From Thalassococcus sp. S3 (lineage in GTDB: Bacteria > Pseudomonadota > Alphaproteobacteria > Rhodobacterales > Rhodobacteraceae): DNA of 64,000 bases. The stretch is taken from assembly GCF_004216475.1 (NCBI RefSeq), contig NZ_CP022303.1, positions 2,232,001 to 2,296,000 on the forward strand, given 5' to 3'. Below are positions 1 through 11,680 of the stretch, piece after piece (position 1 is the first letter of the stretch; every line of letters begins with the position of its first letter). Below the pieces are notes generated by a model. That model worked only from the letters and a program-made list of their open reading frames with translations. It searched no databases and was not told the DNA's origin. Position numbers and translations under genes: made by a program.

Positions 1-923
1 CGCCCGCGATCGTTGCGTTGGTTCGCCGTCACCCCCACGTTGCTTCCATAGCCGTGGTTCGAGGTGCTCGAAAATGTGCCGCCGCCTTTTAGCACAAAAG
101 GGGCGCCATTCATCTCGCGCAGCGTGTGCCGAAAGTCCAATCCCATCTTGATCTGATGCAAACGACTGCCCAACCTCGGAAACGAGCGTTGCTTGGGCTG
201 CAACACATCTTCCTTGGCGTATGACCACAGGATGCTGGGAAGCAGGGTTGTTATGCCGTAACGCAGTTCGCCCGACATCTTCAGTTGCGCGAGGGCGCGC
301 CGGGTCTCTGGCTGCCCCGTGCCGTCATCCGAAAGCCGGATAGTGTCAGACGTCTTCCCGTGCAAAAAGCGCCCCTCGAAAAACAGCGGATGATCGGCGC
401 TTCGGACCAGGATATAGGGCCCCGCCATCACGCCTGTGCCCTCTCTGTCGGATGCGGCGGTCGCTTGGGACAGGTAATCGGCCTCGATCATACCGCCAAC
501 GATCAGGGTGGGTCTCACAAGGGCATGAAGTCCGATTGCGCCGAAGCCGTATTTGTCCTTGCGTTGACCGGCTTCGCCCCACCGTCCGTTCATCCGTGCC
601 CACAGGCGCCGCTCCACACCACTGGAGAAGGTCAGAGTGCCACGATTGTCCGTAACATCAGCATTCAACCGGCCCGATCCCGCTCCGGACAGAAAGGTCA
701 CCAGATTAGGCTGATGCAGAACCAGCTTGTTCATCCGTGCCTTTTGAAACTGGAACATCAGTCTTTGGGCCTCGACCGTATCGGCCCGCGCGCTGATATT
801 GCTCCAGCAAAACATCCAAACGACAGCGAGCAGGATAAGAACAAACCCATTGGCCACAATGGTGCCGAAAGGCGGCGTCAAGCCACCTGCGTGCCTTCCG
901 GTAAGAACACTTGTCTTGGTCAT
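1..923 (-). CDS. Outer-membrane / autotransporter-like protein, 3' end beyond window
   Basis: A minus-strand frame opens at ATG 923 and stays open for 307 codons to the window edge. It begins MTKTSVLTGRHAGG and has one hydrophobic segment at about residues 22-40 (ANGFVLILLAVVWMFCW), then a region with alternating aromatic and polar residues (LTFSSGVERRLWARMNGRWG, then ALVRPTLIVGGMIEADYLS). This resembles the start of autotransporter beta-barrel domains, where a WxR/W segment precedes a 'G.m.E.D' strand. The membrane segment near the N-terminus could be a signal anchor. The family assignment is a pattern impression only. The plus-strand frame over 285-938 is a shadow. Confidence 0.55.
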   Translation of the reverse strand, partial: MTKTSVLTGRHAGGLTPPFGTIVANGFVLILLAVVWMFCWSNISARADTVEAQRLMFQFQKARMNKLVLHQPNLVTFLSGAGSGRLNADVTDNRGTLTFSSGVERRLWARMNGRWGEAGQRKDKYGFGAIGLHALVRPTLIVGGMIEADYLSQATAASDREGTGVMAGPYILVRSADHPLFFEGRFLHGKTSDTIRLSDDGTGQPETRRALAQLKMSGELRYGITTLLPSILWSYAKEDVLQPKQRSFPRLGSRLHQIKMGLDFRHTLREMNGAPFVLKGGGTFSSTSNHGYGSNVGVTANQRNDRG

Positions 924-1352
924 CGCATAGGCGCCTGAAACTGGAGCAGAGACAAAGGCGGCGTCGCTGAGAGGCAGATTGTTCAATTCGCGGATGGCGG
1001 TTAGCCTATACACGTTAAGGTTGATCAGCCACCCTGATATTCGCAAAAACCACCTAAATGATGCCGCCTGACGGTGTCAACGCGCAGCCAGAGGTGGCGG
1101 AATTTATGACGTGACGGCAGACACTGGCGAGGCATACAGCTTGGGACATCCGTGCCGCTGACGATGCGACGCGAGCCGCCTTTCTGTGTAAATGCAGCGG
1201 TAAACCTTTCCGGTCGGGCCGCAAGGGTCGTGGTTAAAACCATATCCGACGTTCCGGATTTACCTTCACCGGCAGGTCCGCTCAGTAGCAAGATGCCCCA
1301 CACATTACCGAGAAATACTTTATTTATACATGGCTTTAGGGGGCGTTTGTGA
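924..1352. other. Intergenic stretch with no recognised gene
   Basis: I see no convincing gene between the outer-membrane-like gene and the tRNA-Gly. The minus-strand frame covering 1025-1546 reads straight through the tRNA and has no recognisable domain, and the short plus-strand frame at 1152-1352 is equally unlike any family. An A/T-rich segment at about 1305-1340 may hold promoter or terminator signals, but no clear stem was found. Confidence 0.4.
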
Positions 1353-1426
1353 TGGAGCGGGTAACGGGAATCGAACCCGTAACTTAAGCTTGGGAAGCTC
1401 GCGTGATACCTTTTCACCATACCCGC
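1353..1426 (-). tRNA. tRNA-Gly (CCC anticodon)
   Basis: The minus strand reads GCGGGTA at its 5' end (1426) and closes with TACCCGC, a discriminator T and an encoded CCA at 1353-1355. The T-loop GGTTCGATTCC is intact. The anticodon loop is TTCCCAA, which gives anticodon CCC, decoding GGG as glycine. The length of 74 nt with CCA is normal. Confidence 0.93.
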
Positions 1427-1542
1427 GCTCTGGAGAGAGCGGATATCCAAAGGAGGGCACCAGGTCAATCGCGGTCTCGCAGCCCCAGGTCGGTTTGCTG
1501 GATTGAACCTGGGCGACTGCTCTGCCAATCCCGCGGGTCCGG

Positions 1543-2376
1543 TCAAAGGGGTTTGGAAGCCCGGAAGATGTTGATCTGTGACGGAATACCCTTTGTTCCA
1601 AACGCCTCTGCGATCTCTTTGGCAATGGCGGCGGCGTCGGTTGCGCTGCCGTCGAAGAACTCCAGCGCATTTGCCGCCGGGCCGATTACGGTAAGGGTCT
1701 GTGCCAGATCCTCTATGTTCACAGCCTGGCCCAACGTCACCTGATGCGCCTCTCCCGCGACATCGATCAAACCCGCCTCGGTCAGGATGGCGCAGACCCG
1801 GTCGATGTTGCGGAACGCAAAGGGTCCCGGCGCGTCGCGATCCGATTTCGGGGGCTGGCCAAGCCGGGCCACCGCAATGCGGTTGGGCGTGGTGAAGAAC
1901 GGGTTTTCAGGTATTTCGCCCCAACAGGCCAGCGTCACGCGCGCGCCGGGTTTGAGGGCTTTGCTCATGTTGCGAAACGCAGCCACGGAATCGTCGAAAA
2001 ACATCACGCCAAAACGAGAAATGAGATGATCAAAGTGCTCACCCTCGAAGCTGTCGATCTGCGCATCGCCCAACTGAAATGCGATTTCGTGATCCGGTCT
2101 CTTGGCCGCCCGTTCACGTGCGCGGTTGAGCAACGCGTCTGAAATGTCCGCGCCCAGGACAGACCCGTGCGGCGCGACATGCTCTGCCGCACGCAAGGTG
2201 CTGTGTCCCGCGCCACATCCGATATCCAGAACGGCATCCCCGTCTGACAGATCGGCCTGCTGAAAGAGCAGGTCGAGGACAGGATCAAAGGCGGCGTCGA
2301 AAATCTCCTGATGCGCGATCCATTTGGGCGCGGCCTTTTCGGTCCAGAATGCACGCTGATCGGCATTGACGGTCAT
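1543..2376 (-). CDS. Class I SAM-dependent methyltransferase
   Basis: The 277-residue protein carries the SAM-binding motif I VLDIGCGAGHST near residue 50, an acidic residue at the end of strand beta-2 (GADISDALL), and a post-motif region DHLISRFGVMFFDD typical of UbiE/Methyltransf_11 enzymes. The substrate cannot be read from the sequence. The stop lies about 10 bases before the end of the next gene upstream in transcription (the ASKHA protein at 2386-4434), so the two are probably cotranscribed, which hints at a role near corrinoid or one-carbon metabolism. The start at 2376 is an ATG followed by TVNADQRAFW, a common opening for this group. Confidence 0.8.
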   Translation of the reverse strand: MTVNADQRAFWTEKAAPKWIAHQEIFDAAFDPVLDLLFQQADLSDGDAVLDIGCGAGHSTLRAAEHVAPHGSVLGADISDALLNRARERAAKRPDHEIAFQLGDAQIDSFEGEHFDHLISRFGVMFFDDSVAAFRNMSKALKPGARVTLACWGEIPENPFFTTPNRIAVARLGQPPKSDRDAPGPFAFRNIDRVCAILTEAGLIDVAGEAHQVTLGQAVNIEDLAQTLTVIGPAANALEFFDGSATDAAAIAKEIAEAFGTKGIPSQINIFRASKPL

Positions 2377-2385
2377 ATCACTCTC

Positions 2386-4434
2386 CTAACCGGCCCGACG
2401 TCTCTTGCGCCGGCCCCGCGCGCCGGGCTCGGACGTGCCGGTGTTGAACGCCACCTGGGGCAGGGGGGCAATCTTGGCAAGTTCGGGAAACGGGTCTGTC
2501 TTGTGCGGGATCGCATTGGCCGCAACGAAATGCTCTTGGAACTTGGGCTCGATCGCGGTTTCCACCTTGGTGATCTGTTGCACCACCGCTTCGATCTCCC
2601 GCCGGGCGGCGCGGTTGCACAATGCGATACGGGCGCCCGTGCCGGCTGCGTTTCCGGCGGAGCTGACCTTGTCCAGCGGTGCATCGGGGATCATGCCCAG
2701 CACCATCGCGTGTTTGGGCGAGATATGCGCCCCAAAGGCGCCGGCGAGGACCACGCGGTCGACCCGCTCCACACCCATTTCATCCATCAACAGGCGCGCG
2801 CCGGCATAGAGCGCGGATTTCGCAAGCTGGATGGCGCGAATGTCACCTTGGGTGACGGTGATCCGGGGACCGCCCTCGGCGCGCGCGTCGTGAATGACGT
2901 AAGAATGCGTGCGGCCATCCGGGACGCACCGGTCGGTGCCGGTCTGCGCCGCCGATCCGATCAGCCCGCTTTCATCCAGAAGGCCCGCCATGCGCATCTC
3001 TGCCACGGCTTCGATAATGCCGGACCCGCAGATGCCGGTGATGCCCGTCACCGACGTCGCGGCGGCAAAGCCGTCCTCATCGGACCACAGGTCGGAACCG
3101 ATCACCCGGAACCGGGGCTCTTTCGTGGCGACGTCGATCTCGATCCGCTCGATGGCGCCCGGGGCGGCGCGCTGTCCTGAACTGATCTGTGCGCCTTCGA
3201 AGGCCGGACCCGTCGGCGAAGAGCAGGCGAGCACGCGTGATGTATTGCCGAGCAGGATTTCGGCATTGGTGCCGACATCGACCATCAGAACCAGATCTTC
3301 GGATTTTCCCGGCTCCTCAGACAGCGCAACCGCTGCCGCATCGGCCCCCACATGGCCAGCGATACAGGGCAGGATGTAGACCTGCGCACGCGGGTTTTGC
3401 GCCGAAAGATCAAGCGCTTTGGCCGGTACCGAGATCGCTTCGGACGTTGCCAGTGCAAAGGGCGCCTGTCCCAATTCGACCGGGTCGATACCCAGCAGGA
3501 GATGGTGCATAACCGGATTGCATACAAAGACGGTTTCCACGATCAGCGCCGGGTCGATGTCACCCTCTGCAGCGATCGCTGTCGTGAGTTCGTTGATGGC
3601 GTCCCGCACGGCCGATGTCATCTCGCGGTCGCCACCGGGGTTCATCATGGCATAGCTCACCCGGCTCATCAGATCCTCGCCAAAGCGGATCTGCGGGTTC
3701 ATCAGCCCCGAGGATGCCAGAACAGCGCCGGTTTCCAGATCGGTCAGATGGGCGGCGATCGTGGTGGAGCCGAGGTCGATGGCAAGGCCATAAAGCCCGC
3801 CTTCATGAAGACCGGGCCAGATTTCGATCACCTGCGCGGGGCCCGCATCCCTTGGCGTATGCAGAGCGACGGTCACCTCCCATTTGCCTTTGCGCAAGAC
3901 CGGTTGAAGCTTGGTGAGCAGCGTAAGGTCCGCAGAGATTTCGGCGATGTCCCATTGCGTCTCAAGCGCGCGGGCCAGTCGTTCAAGATCGCCGGTCGGG
4001 GAATGCATGTCAGGCTCTTCAACCGTGACAAAGTAAATGCGCGTGGCCGGGTCCATCGTGATGGCCCGCGCGGTTGCGGCCTTGCGAACGACCTGTTTAT
4101 GCACTTGGCTTTCAGGCGGCACATCGATCACCACATCACCCTGCACCGTCGCCTGGCAGCCAAGGCGCCGACCCGGTTTCAGGCCCCGCTTGTCGTCATA
4201 GCGCTGCTCGACCGCGTTCCATTCGGACAGCGCGGTTTCGGCCACGGTCACGCCATGTTTCGGAAACTCGCCATAGCTGGGCGTGATCTGGCATTTAGAA
4301 CAGATCCCACGACCCCCGCAGACGCTGTCGAGATCCACGCCGAGTTGTCGCGCGGCCGTCAGGATCGGTGTGCCGACCGGAAAATGGCCGCGCTTGCCCG
4401 AAGGTGTGAAAACGACAAGGGGATCGGTGCTCAT
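2386..4434 (-). CDS. Ferredoxin/ASKHA protein, corrinoid-activation (RACE/RamA-like) type
   Basis: The 682-residue protein starts with a plant-type 2Fe-2S ferredoxin domain with cysteines C39, C45, C48 and C93 (CX5CX2C...C). It continues with an ASKHA ATPase-like domain (AIDLGSTTIAAHL near residue 215 and LMVDVGTNAEILLG near 395) of the DUF4445 type. Such proteins reductively reactivate cobalt(II) corrinoid proteins in methyltransferase systems. The partner corrinoid protein and methyltransferase are not in the window. The tightly linked downstream SAM methyltransferase may be functionally connected. The length matches the family. The C-terminus is Arg/Lys-rich (GARGRRKRRR), which is slightly unusual. 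Confidence 0.8.
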   Translation of the reverse strand: MSTDPLVVFTPSGKRGHFPVGTPILTAARQLGVDLDSVCGGRGICSKCQITPSYGEFPKHGVTVAETALSEWNAVEQRYDDKRGLKPGRRLGCQATVQGDVVIDVPPESQVHKQVVRKAATARAITMDPATRIYFVTVEEPDMHSPTGDLERLARALETQWDIAEISADLTLLTKLQPVLRKGKWEVTVALHTPRDAGPAQVIEIWPGLHEGGLYGLAIDLGSTTIAAHLTDLETGAVLASSGLMNPQIRFGEDLMSRVSYAMMNPGGDREMTSAVRDAINELTTAIAAEGDIDPALIVETVFVCNPVMHHLLLGIDPVELGQAPFALATSEAISVPAKALDLSAQNPRAQVYILPCIAGHVGADAAAVALSEEPGKSEDLVLMVDVGTNAEILLGNTSRVLACSSPTGPAFEGAQISSGQRAAPGAIERIEIDVATKEPRFRVIGSDLWSDEDGFAAATSVTGITGICGSGIIEAVAEMRMAGLLDESGLIGSAAQTGTDRCVPDGRTHSYVIHDARAEGGPRITVTQGDIRAIQLAKSALYAGARLLMDEMGVERVDRVVLAGAFGAHISPKHAMVLGMIPDAPLDKVSSAGNAAGTGARIALCNRAARREIEAVVQQITKVETAIEPKFQEHFVAANAIPHKTDPFPELAKIAPLPQVAFNTGTSEPGARGRRKRRRAG

Positions 4435-4670
4435 GAGATTGGCTGCCTTTGGATGTCTCTGACGGGCAAGATAGTGAGAACGAGATAATGAGAAAGCCGG
4501 CCCGCGGCAATTCCTGCAATGCCTGCGTCATCGCGCGGAGTGCGACGACCTTGTCTGAACCGTGAAGGCGGCATGCGATGTACCTTTCGCGCGCCTACGC
4601 GTCTGGTCAAAGCCGCGATGTGCGGAACATGTAGTAGGGGGCTTTCACCCGGGCGCTATCCATGCGATAG

Positions 4671-6155
<1,485 letters not shown>

Positions 6156-6158
6156 GTC

Positions 6159-7340
6159 GTGACGCCCGGAGCGCGCATCGCCGCGGCCATTGATATTCTG
6201 GACAGCATTCTTGAAGGCAGGCCCGCCGAACAGGCGCTGACCGGTTGGGCCCGCCGCAGCCGGTTTGCCGGGTCGAAGGACCGGGCCGCCATTCGGGATC
6301 ACGTCTTTGACGCATTGCGACGCAAACGATCCGCGGCCGCGATGGGGGGCGGTATGAGCGGTCGTGGCCTGATGCTGGGGCTTCTGCGGCAGAGCGGGAC
6401 AGACCCGGAAGCGATTTTCAGCGGAGAGGGCCACGCTCCGGCACCAATTGCCCCGCATGAGACGGGCCGCGCCCTTACGAAGATGACCGCGCCCGAGGCG
6501 CTGGATCTTCCAGACTGGCTCTGGCCCGCCTTTCAGGCTGAACTTGGCGCCGATGCGGGGAGATCCGCTCAGGCCTTGCGGGACCGCGCACCGGTTTTCG
6601 CCCGGGTCAACCTGCGGGCAAGCACGATATCCGAAGCGGTGCAGGCGCTGAAGGATGATGGGATCGAGACGGAGCCGCATCCCGATGTGCACGCAGCGCT
6701 TGAGGTGACGGCCAATGCCCGACGTCTTCGCCAAAGCGCGGCTTATCTGGACGGGCGGATCGAATTGCAGGACGCCAACAGTCAGGCCATCGTGCAGGCG
6801 CTGCCACTCCGCGATGGTTTGTCCGTCTTGGATTATTGCGCCGGCGGCGGCGGCAAGACGGTTGCGATGGGGGCGCGTGCCGATCTGGAGCTTTACGCAC
6901 ATGATGCGGATCACAACCGGATGCGGGACCTTCCGGCGCGCGCCGAACGGGCAAGCCTTTCGGTCACACTGACCGCGCTGCCCGATCAGCATGCGCCATA
7001 CGATCTTGTGCTCTGCGATGTACCCTGTTCGGGCAGCGGGGCATGGCGCCGCTCTCCCGAAGGCAAATGGGGCCTGACCAAGGAACGATGGCTTGAGCTG
7101 CAACAGATGCAGGACCGCATTCTGGATGAGGCAGCCGCGCTCACACGGCGCGATGGCGTTCTTGTCTATGCCACCTGTTCGGTCCTGAAAGACGAAAACG
7201 AGGGGCGCGTGGCCGCTTTTCTCAAGCGACAGCCTGAATGGATCTGCACCTGGAAAAAGGCGTGGCAAATCGACAACCGGGGCGATGGTTTCTTTTCTGC
7301 ACACTTGACGCGAAAAGAGGTGGTCAATACACAACTTTGA
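6159..7340 (+). CDS. rsmB: RsmB/NOP2-type rRNA (cytosine-C5) methyltransferase
   Basis: The 393-residue protein starts with GTG three bases after the guaB stop. The N-terminal half resembles the NusB-like/RsmB region (RIAAAIDILDSILEGRPAEQAL). The C-terminal half is a Rossmann methyltransferase with motif I DYCAGGGGKT, the motif IV catalytic-release cysteine in CDVPCSGSG, and the motif VI nucleophile in YATCSV. These two cysteines define m5C RNA methyltransferases. RsmB methylates C967 of 16S rRNA. The exact target could differ, since alphaproteobacteria carry several paralogues. Confidence 0.85.
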   Translation: MTPGARIAAAIDILDSILEGRPAEQALTGWARRSRFAGSKDRAAIRDHVFDALRRKRSAAAMGGGMSGRGLMLGLLRQSGTDPEAIFSGEGHAPAPIAPHETGRALTKMTAPEALDLPDWLWPAFQAELGADAGRSAQALRDRAPVFARVNLRASTISEAVQALKDDGIETEPHPDVHAALEVTANARRLRQSAAYLDGRIELQDANSQAIVQALPLRDGLSVLDYCAGGGGKTVAMGARADLELYAHDADHNRMRDLPARAERASLSVTLTALPDQHAPYDLVLCDVPCSGSGAWRRSPEGKWGLTKERWLELQQMQDRILDEAAALTRRDGVLVYATCSVLKDENEGRVAAFLKRQPEWICTWKKAWQIDNRGDGFFSAHLTRKEVVNTQL

Positions 7341-7411
7341 CGAGCATTTGTCAGCGTTAAGCGCCAGTTAACCGTTTCTGAGCGTAATTGCGGGAGGCGA
7401 ATCTCTCAGGG

Positions 7412-9715
7412 ATGGATGGCACTGTGATCGGGAATGCGCGGGCGGAAGGCGGGACGGCGAGGCAGGCGGGACAGCCTGCATTTCTGGCCGGCGCATCCGC
7501 GTTGTTTGCCGGCGCGGCGATGATGCTTGATGGCGGTATCCTGTCATGGGCGATCTACGCGGCCTCGGTCACGCTGTTTCTGGTGGGCCTTGGCTATGCG
7601 ATCTACCTTCGGCATCTGAAAGTGTTGGAAGAAAGCTCCGATGCGGTTCTGAAGGGATTTATCGCACAGGACGCAGCGCCCAGTTTCGTAACGGATGACG
7701 AAGGCAAGATCCTGTCGCAGAACGAGGCGTCGTCATCGCGGTTCTCGGATGTTGAAAGCGAAACGCTCGCCGGAACGTTGAGGGCGGTCTTTGCCAATCC
7801 AAGTGCTGTGCTTTACCGCTTGCAGACCCGCGCGGCTGGCAAAGGGTCGGCCAGGGAAGATATCGTCACACGGCGGGGGCATGTCAGGATTGCCGTTCAT
7901 GGCCTGACAGACGCGCGCTTTCTCTGGCGGCTCGAGGATATGCCTGAGCGGGGCCAGGCGGGACGCAACGTGGATACATTGCCCGTTCCCATGTTCAGCG
8001 CGGGCCGGAGTGGCGCGATCCTTTACATGAACGAGGCCGCGCGACGGCTTGTCGGTGAGCGGATCAAGTCGCTGGACCGGCTGTTTCCGGCCCTGCCTCT
8101 CCGCTCGGGGGAGCTGAACCCGATCACAACGGCGGACGGCCCGGCTTATGGCTTTGTTGTCGAGCATGAATCGACGGCGGGGCGCCGCGAGATCTATGTT
8201 CTTCCAAGTGCTGCGGAAGCACCGACGGACACGTGGGGCGTGTTCGAAATGCTGCCCGTTGCCCTTCTGAAACTGGATCCAAGCGGTGAGATCCTGACCG
8301 CCAACCGCATGGCCAAAACGTTGCTGGGCGCGGAGTTCACAGCGGGCCAGGGTCTGGGCGATGTGATGGAAGGGCTGGGGCGTTCGATCAATGACTGGCT
8401 GCGTGAGACGGCGCAGGGCAGGAACGGTCAGAAGTCCGAGTTTCTTCGGTTGACCCGTCCAGACCGTGAAATGTTTGTTCAGGTCACCCTGAACAAGCTG
8501 GGGCGCGACGGGGACGAAGCACTCATGGCCGTTCTCAGCGATGCGACCGAGCTTAAGACGCTTGAGGCGCAATTCGTCCAAAGCCAGAAAATGCAGGCTA
8601 TCGGCCAGCTGGCGGGCGGGGTGGCGCATGATTTCAACAATCTGCTGACCGCGATTTCGGGCCATTGCGACCTGCTGTTGCTGCGCCACGATCAGGGTGA
8701 TGCGGATTATGCCGATCTTGTGCAGATCAATCAGAATGCCAATCGCGCCGCGGCCCTGGTGGGACAACTCCTTGCGTTTTCGCGCAAACAAACGCTGCGG
8801 CCCGAAGTGCTGGACATGCGTGACACACTGTCAGACCTGACCCATCTTCTGAACCGGCTGGTGGGTGAGAAAGTGACGCTGACCTTGACGCACGATCCCG
8901 TGCTCGGGGCGATCCGGGCTGACAAGAGGCAGTTGGAACAGGTGCTGATGAACCTTGTGGTAAACGCGCGTGATGCGATGCCCAACGGCGGAGAAATCAG
9001 GATAGAGACCGAGGGCGTGACCCTCAGCCGCGCGCTTGAGCGCGACCGGGCCGTCGTCCCGGCGGGCGATTACGTGACGGTCAAGGTGCAGGATCAGGGG
9101 ATGGGCATTGCCGCGGACAAGCTGCAAAAGGTGTTCGAGCCGTTTTTCACCACGAAGCGGACGGGTGAGGGCACCGGTCTGGGCCTGTCGACGGCCTATG
9201 GGATCGTCAAGCAGACCGGCGGCTATATCTTTGTTGACAGTGCTTTGGGCGCCGGAACCTGCTTTACACTCTATTTCCCCATCCATGACGCGGTGCCCGA
9301 GGCGGTGCCGGCCCCCGAAACGGCCACGCGCACATCGCTGCCGCAAAGAGCAGAAGGGGTTGTTCTGCTTGTCGAGGACGAGGCGCCCGTTCGGGCCTTT
9401 GCGTCGCGGGCCTTACGCCTGCGGGGCTACACGGTCATCGAAGAGGAATCGGCAGAAGATGCGCTCAAAACCCTGGAAGACGGGTCCCTCAACGTCGATG
9501 TCTTCGTCACCGACGTGGTCATGCCCGGCATGGACGGGCCGAGCTGGGTCAGAAAAGCGCTGGAAACACGTCCCAATACGCGTGTCGTCTTTGTGTCTGG
9601 ATATACCGAAGGCACATTCGGGGAGGTTCAGACCAAGATCCCCAATTCCGTTTTCCTGCCCAAGCCCTTCTCCCTCAGCCAGCTGACCGAAACCGTCCAC
9701 AACCAACTTCACTGA
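7412..9715 (+). CDS. cckA: Hybrid sensor histidine kinase, CckA type
   Basis: Two membrane segments near the N-terminus are followed by PAS-like domains, a HisKA dimerisation helix with the phospho-acceptor in [11 protein letters not shown], a HATPase domain (N box VVNARDAM, then [18 protein letters not shown] and a [10 protein letters not shown] lid) and a C-terminal receiver domain with the phosphorylated Asp in [13 protein letters not shown]. This order matches CckA, the master kinase that feeds the ChpT-CtrA phosphorelay controlling cell cycle, motility and gene transfer agents. The frame opens at TTG 7388, but ATG 7412 with GGGAGG about 12 bases upstream is the better start. Confidence 0.9.
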   Translation: MDGTVIGNARAEGGTARQAGQPAFLAGASALFAGAAMMLDGGILSWAIYAASVTLFLVGLGYAIYLRHLKVLEESSDAVLKGFIAQDAAPSFVTDDEGKILSQNEASSSRFSDVESETLAGTLRAVFANPSAVLYRLQTRAAGKGSAREDIVTRRGHVRIAVHGLTDARFLWRLEDMPERGQAGRNVDTLPVPMFSAGRSGAILYMNEAARRLVGERIKSLDRLFPALPLRSGELNPITTADGPAYGFVVEHESTAGRREIYVLPSAAEAPTDTWGVFEMLPVALLKLDPSGEILTANRMAKTLLGAEFTAGQGLGDVMEGLGRSINDWLRETAQGRNGQKSEFLRLTRPDREMFVQVTLNKLGRDGDEALMAVLSDATELKTLEAQFVQSQKMQAIGQLAGGVAHDFNNLLTAISGHCDLLLLRHDQGDADYADLVQINQNANRAAALVGQLLAFSRKQTLRPEVLDMRDTLSDLTHLLNRLVGEKVTLTLTHDPVLGAIRADKRQLEQVLMNLVVNARDAMPNGGEIRIETEGVTLSRALERDRAVVPAGDYVTVKVQDQGMGIAADKLQKVFEPFFTTKRTGEGTGLGLSTAYGIVKQTGGYIFVDSALGAGTCFTLYFPIHDAVPEAVPAPETATRTSLPQRAEGVVLLVEDEAPVRAFASRALRLRGYTVIEEESAEDALKTLEDGSLNVDVFVTDVVMPGMDGPSWVRKALETRPNTRVVFVSGYTEGTFGEVQTKIPNSVFLPKPFSLSQLTETVHNQLH

Positions 9716-9750
9716 GGGGCGCGGCCACGCCACGGCAAAAGCGTCGCCTG

Positions 9751-10356
9751 TCATCCGCCTCGCCTGGGGATGCTGTCGTAGAGTTCGAACTGCTCCGCGC
9801 ATTTGCGCTTGAACCGCCGCTCCACATCCGGTGAGAGCGTCACCTGGCCTGGAGGGGACACGTTCTCTTTCTGAAGCTCGAAGGTGACGCCCAGGCGATC
9901 GGTCAAGAACGCGTGCAATCCCTCTTTGTCATCATACCGAAAAAGATGGTTGATCCCGACCCCGTTGGGCTGGGGTTCCAGAAACTTCACCTGATTGCCG
10001 ACATTGGCAAAGCCCGGCTTGTTGCCTTTCATATAGCCTAGCACGAAGTCATCGAACGAGATATCCCGGGTCGAGTTCGGATGGCCCTTCATGAACGGGC
10101 GTTGCCGGTAGCGATACCAGCTTCCGAGCCAGTCAATCGGTTCGCGCATCACGGCGAGGGTTTCCATCTGAACCTCACAGACTTTTTCGAACATGGGTCG
10201 AAAGAACCGGTTGTAGCGGTAGACCGGCGCATGCTTCAGATCGGGCGGATTTGAGACCACGATATCCGCATACGGGCCCAGAGCCGTTTGATAGGCCGTG
10301 GTCCCGGTTTTCGGAACAGACAGAAAAACGAGTTTTTTGCTCACAAAAACAAGCAT
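9751..10356 (-). CDS. Sulfotransferase-family protein
   Basis: The 201-residue protein opens with MLVFVSKKLVFLSVPKTGTT. The SVPKTGTT loop is the 5' phosphosulfate-binding (PAPS) motif of sulfotransferases. A second motif, VMREPIDWLGSWYRYR near residue 85, matches the 3' phosphate-binding region. The family moves sulfate from PAPS to a hydroxyl or amine; no acceptor can be inferred. It stands alone, convergent with cckA and divergent from recA. Confidence 0.82.
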   Translation of the reverse strand: MLVFVSKKLVFLSVPKTGTTAYQTALGPYADIVVSNPPDLKHAPVYRYNRFFRPMFEKVCEVQMETLAVMREPIDWLGSWYRYRQRPFMKGHPNSTRDISFDDFVLGYMKGNKPGFANVGNQVKFLEPQPNGVGINHLFRYDDKEGLHAFLTDRLGVTFELQKENVSPPGQVTLSPDVERRFKRKCAEQFELYDSIPRRGG

Positions 10357-10456
10357 TTATTACCTTGTCGCGCGCCAGGGATACTGTTTGTTGGCGTGTA
10401 AACTACTCTTTAACCGATTTGCGAAACAGTGATTTTAGCGAAAATTCTGTTGAAAT

Positions 10457-10471
10457 GTTCACTTTTTGATC
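10457..10471. promoter_or_regulatory. LexA-type (SOS) box, GTTC-N7-GATC
   Basis: The sequence reads GTTC, seven bases, GATC. This variant is the SOS motif described for recA in Rhodobacter. It lies 79 bases before the recA ATG. A second box follows 8 bases downstream. Confidence 0.7.
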
Positions 10472-10478
10472 TCATAAG

Positions 10479-10493
10479 GAACAAGAGGTGAAC
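10479..10493. promoter_or_regulatory. Second LexA-type box, GAAC-N7-GAAC
   Basis: The sequence GAAC-AAGAGGT-GAAC is the reverse complement form of the alphaproteobacterial LexA consensus GTTC-N7-GTTC. It lies 57 bases before the recA ATG, so LexA bound here would be expected to block recA transcription. Confidence 0.7.
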
Positions 10494-10549
10494 GAAGCAG
10501 CAATTGCCGCCCGCGCGCGGGTGTGACAATAAGGAAGGCGACAAGGGCC

Positions 10550-11620
10550 ATGGCAGATCTTTTGACAATGAACAGCAAAGCAAACGCGGACAAGCAAAAG
10601 GCGCTCGACAGCGCGCTGGCACAGATTGAACGCCAATTCGGCAAGGGTTCGATCATGAAGCTGGGGGACGAGAACGCGATCCAGGAGATCGCGGCCAGTT
10701 CCACCGGCTCTCTTGGCCTCGACATTGCACTCGGCATCGGCGGGCTGCCGATGGGCCGGATCGTGGAAATCTACGGGCCGGAAAGCTCGGGCAAGACCAC
10801 GCTGACCCTGCATTGCGTGGCCGAACAGCAGAAAAAGGGTGGCGTCTGCGCCTTCGTCGACGCTGAACATGCGCTTGATCCGCAATATGCGCGTAAGCTG
10901 GGCGTGGATCTGGACGAGCTTCTGATCTCGCAACCCGATACGGGCGAGCAGGCGTTGGAGATCACCGATACGCTGGTGCGCTCGGGCGCTGTTAACATGG
11001 TTATCGTGGATTCGGTGGCCGCCCTGACACCGAAATCCGAGCTTGAAGGCGATATGGGCGATTCGAGCGTCGGCGTGCAGGCCCGTCTGATGAGCCAGGC
11101 GATGCGCAAGCTCACAGGTTCGATCAGCCGGTCGAACTGCATGGTGATCTTCATCAACCAGATCCGCATGAAGATCGGCGTGATGTTCGGCTCACCCGAG
11201 ACGACGACGGGCGGCAACGCGCTGAAATTCTACTCCTCCGTCCGGCTCGACATCCGCCGTATTGGCGCATTGAAGGACCGCGACGAGGTTGTGGGCAACG
11301 CGACCCGTGTGAAAGTCGTCAAGAACAAGGTGGCACCGCCCTTCAAGCAGGTGGAATTCGACATCATGTATGGCGAAGGCATTTCCAAAATGGGCGAATT
11401 GCTGGATCTGGGCGTGAAGGCTGGGGTGGTCGAGAAATCGGGCTCCTGGTTCAGCTACGGGGATGAACGGATCGGGCAGGGGCGCGAAAACGCCAAGACC
11501 TTCCTGAAGGAAAACGACCGCATCGCGCTGGAGATCGAGGACAAGATCCGCGCCGCTCACGGGCTCGATTTCGATATGCCGCCGGGTGCGGCGTCGGATG
11601 ACGATATCCTGGAAGCATAA
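10550..11620 (+). CDS. recA: Recombinase A
   Basis: The 356-residue RecA protein forms ATP-dependent filaments on single-stranded DNA, performs strand exchange and triggers LexA self-cleavage. Visible features are the N-terminal oligomerisation helix, Walker [10 protein letters not shown] at residues 76-84, the Walker B region [12 protein letters not shown], the L1/L2 loops ([15 protein letters not shown]) and an acidic C-terminus (ASDDDILEA). The frame is open from GTG 10523, but the family start MADLL at ATG 10550 fits alignment length. Two LexA-type boxes lie upstream. Confidence 0.98.
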   Translation: MADLLTMNSKANADKQKALDSALAQIERQFGKGSIMKLGDENAIQEIAASSTGSLGLDIALGIGGLPMGRIVEIYGPESSGKTTLTLHCVAEQQKKGGVCAFVDAEHALDPQYARKLGVDLDELLISQPDTGEQALEITDTLVRSGAVNMVIVDSVAALTPKSELEGDMGDSSVGVQARLMSQAMRKLTGSISRSNCMVIFINQIRMKIGVMFGSPETTTGGNALKFYSSVRLDIRRIGALKDRDEVVGNATRVKVVKNKVAPPFKQVEFDIMYGEGISKMGELLDLGVKAGVVEKSGSWFSYGDERIGQGRENAKTFLKENDRIALEIEDKIRAAHGLDFDMPPGAASDDDILEA

Positions 11621-11680
11621 CCAGACGCACACGGGCAGTGCCGAAAGCCCCCGGTTCCGGACGCGGAGCTGAGAATATCC

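Noticed and set aside
1025..1546. 173-codon minus-strand frame
   Set aside because: It reads through the tRNA-Gly gene and has no recognisable domain, so it is a chance frame.
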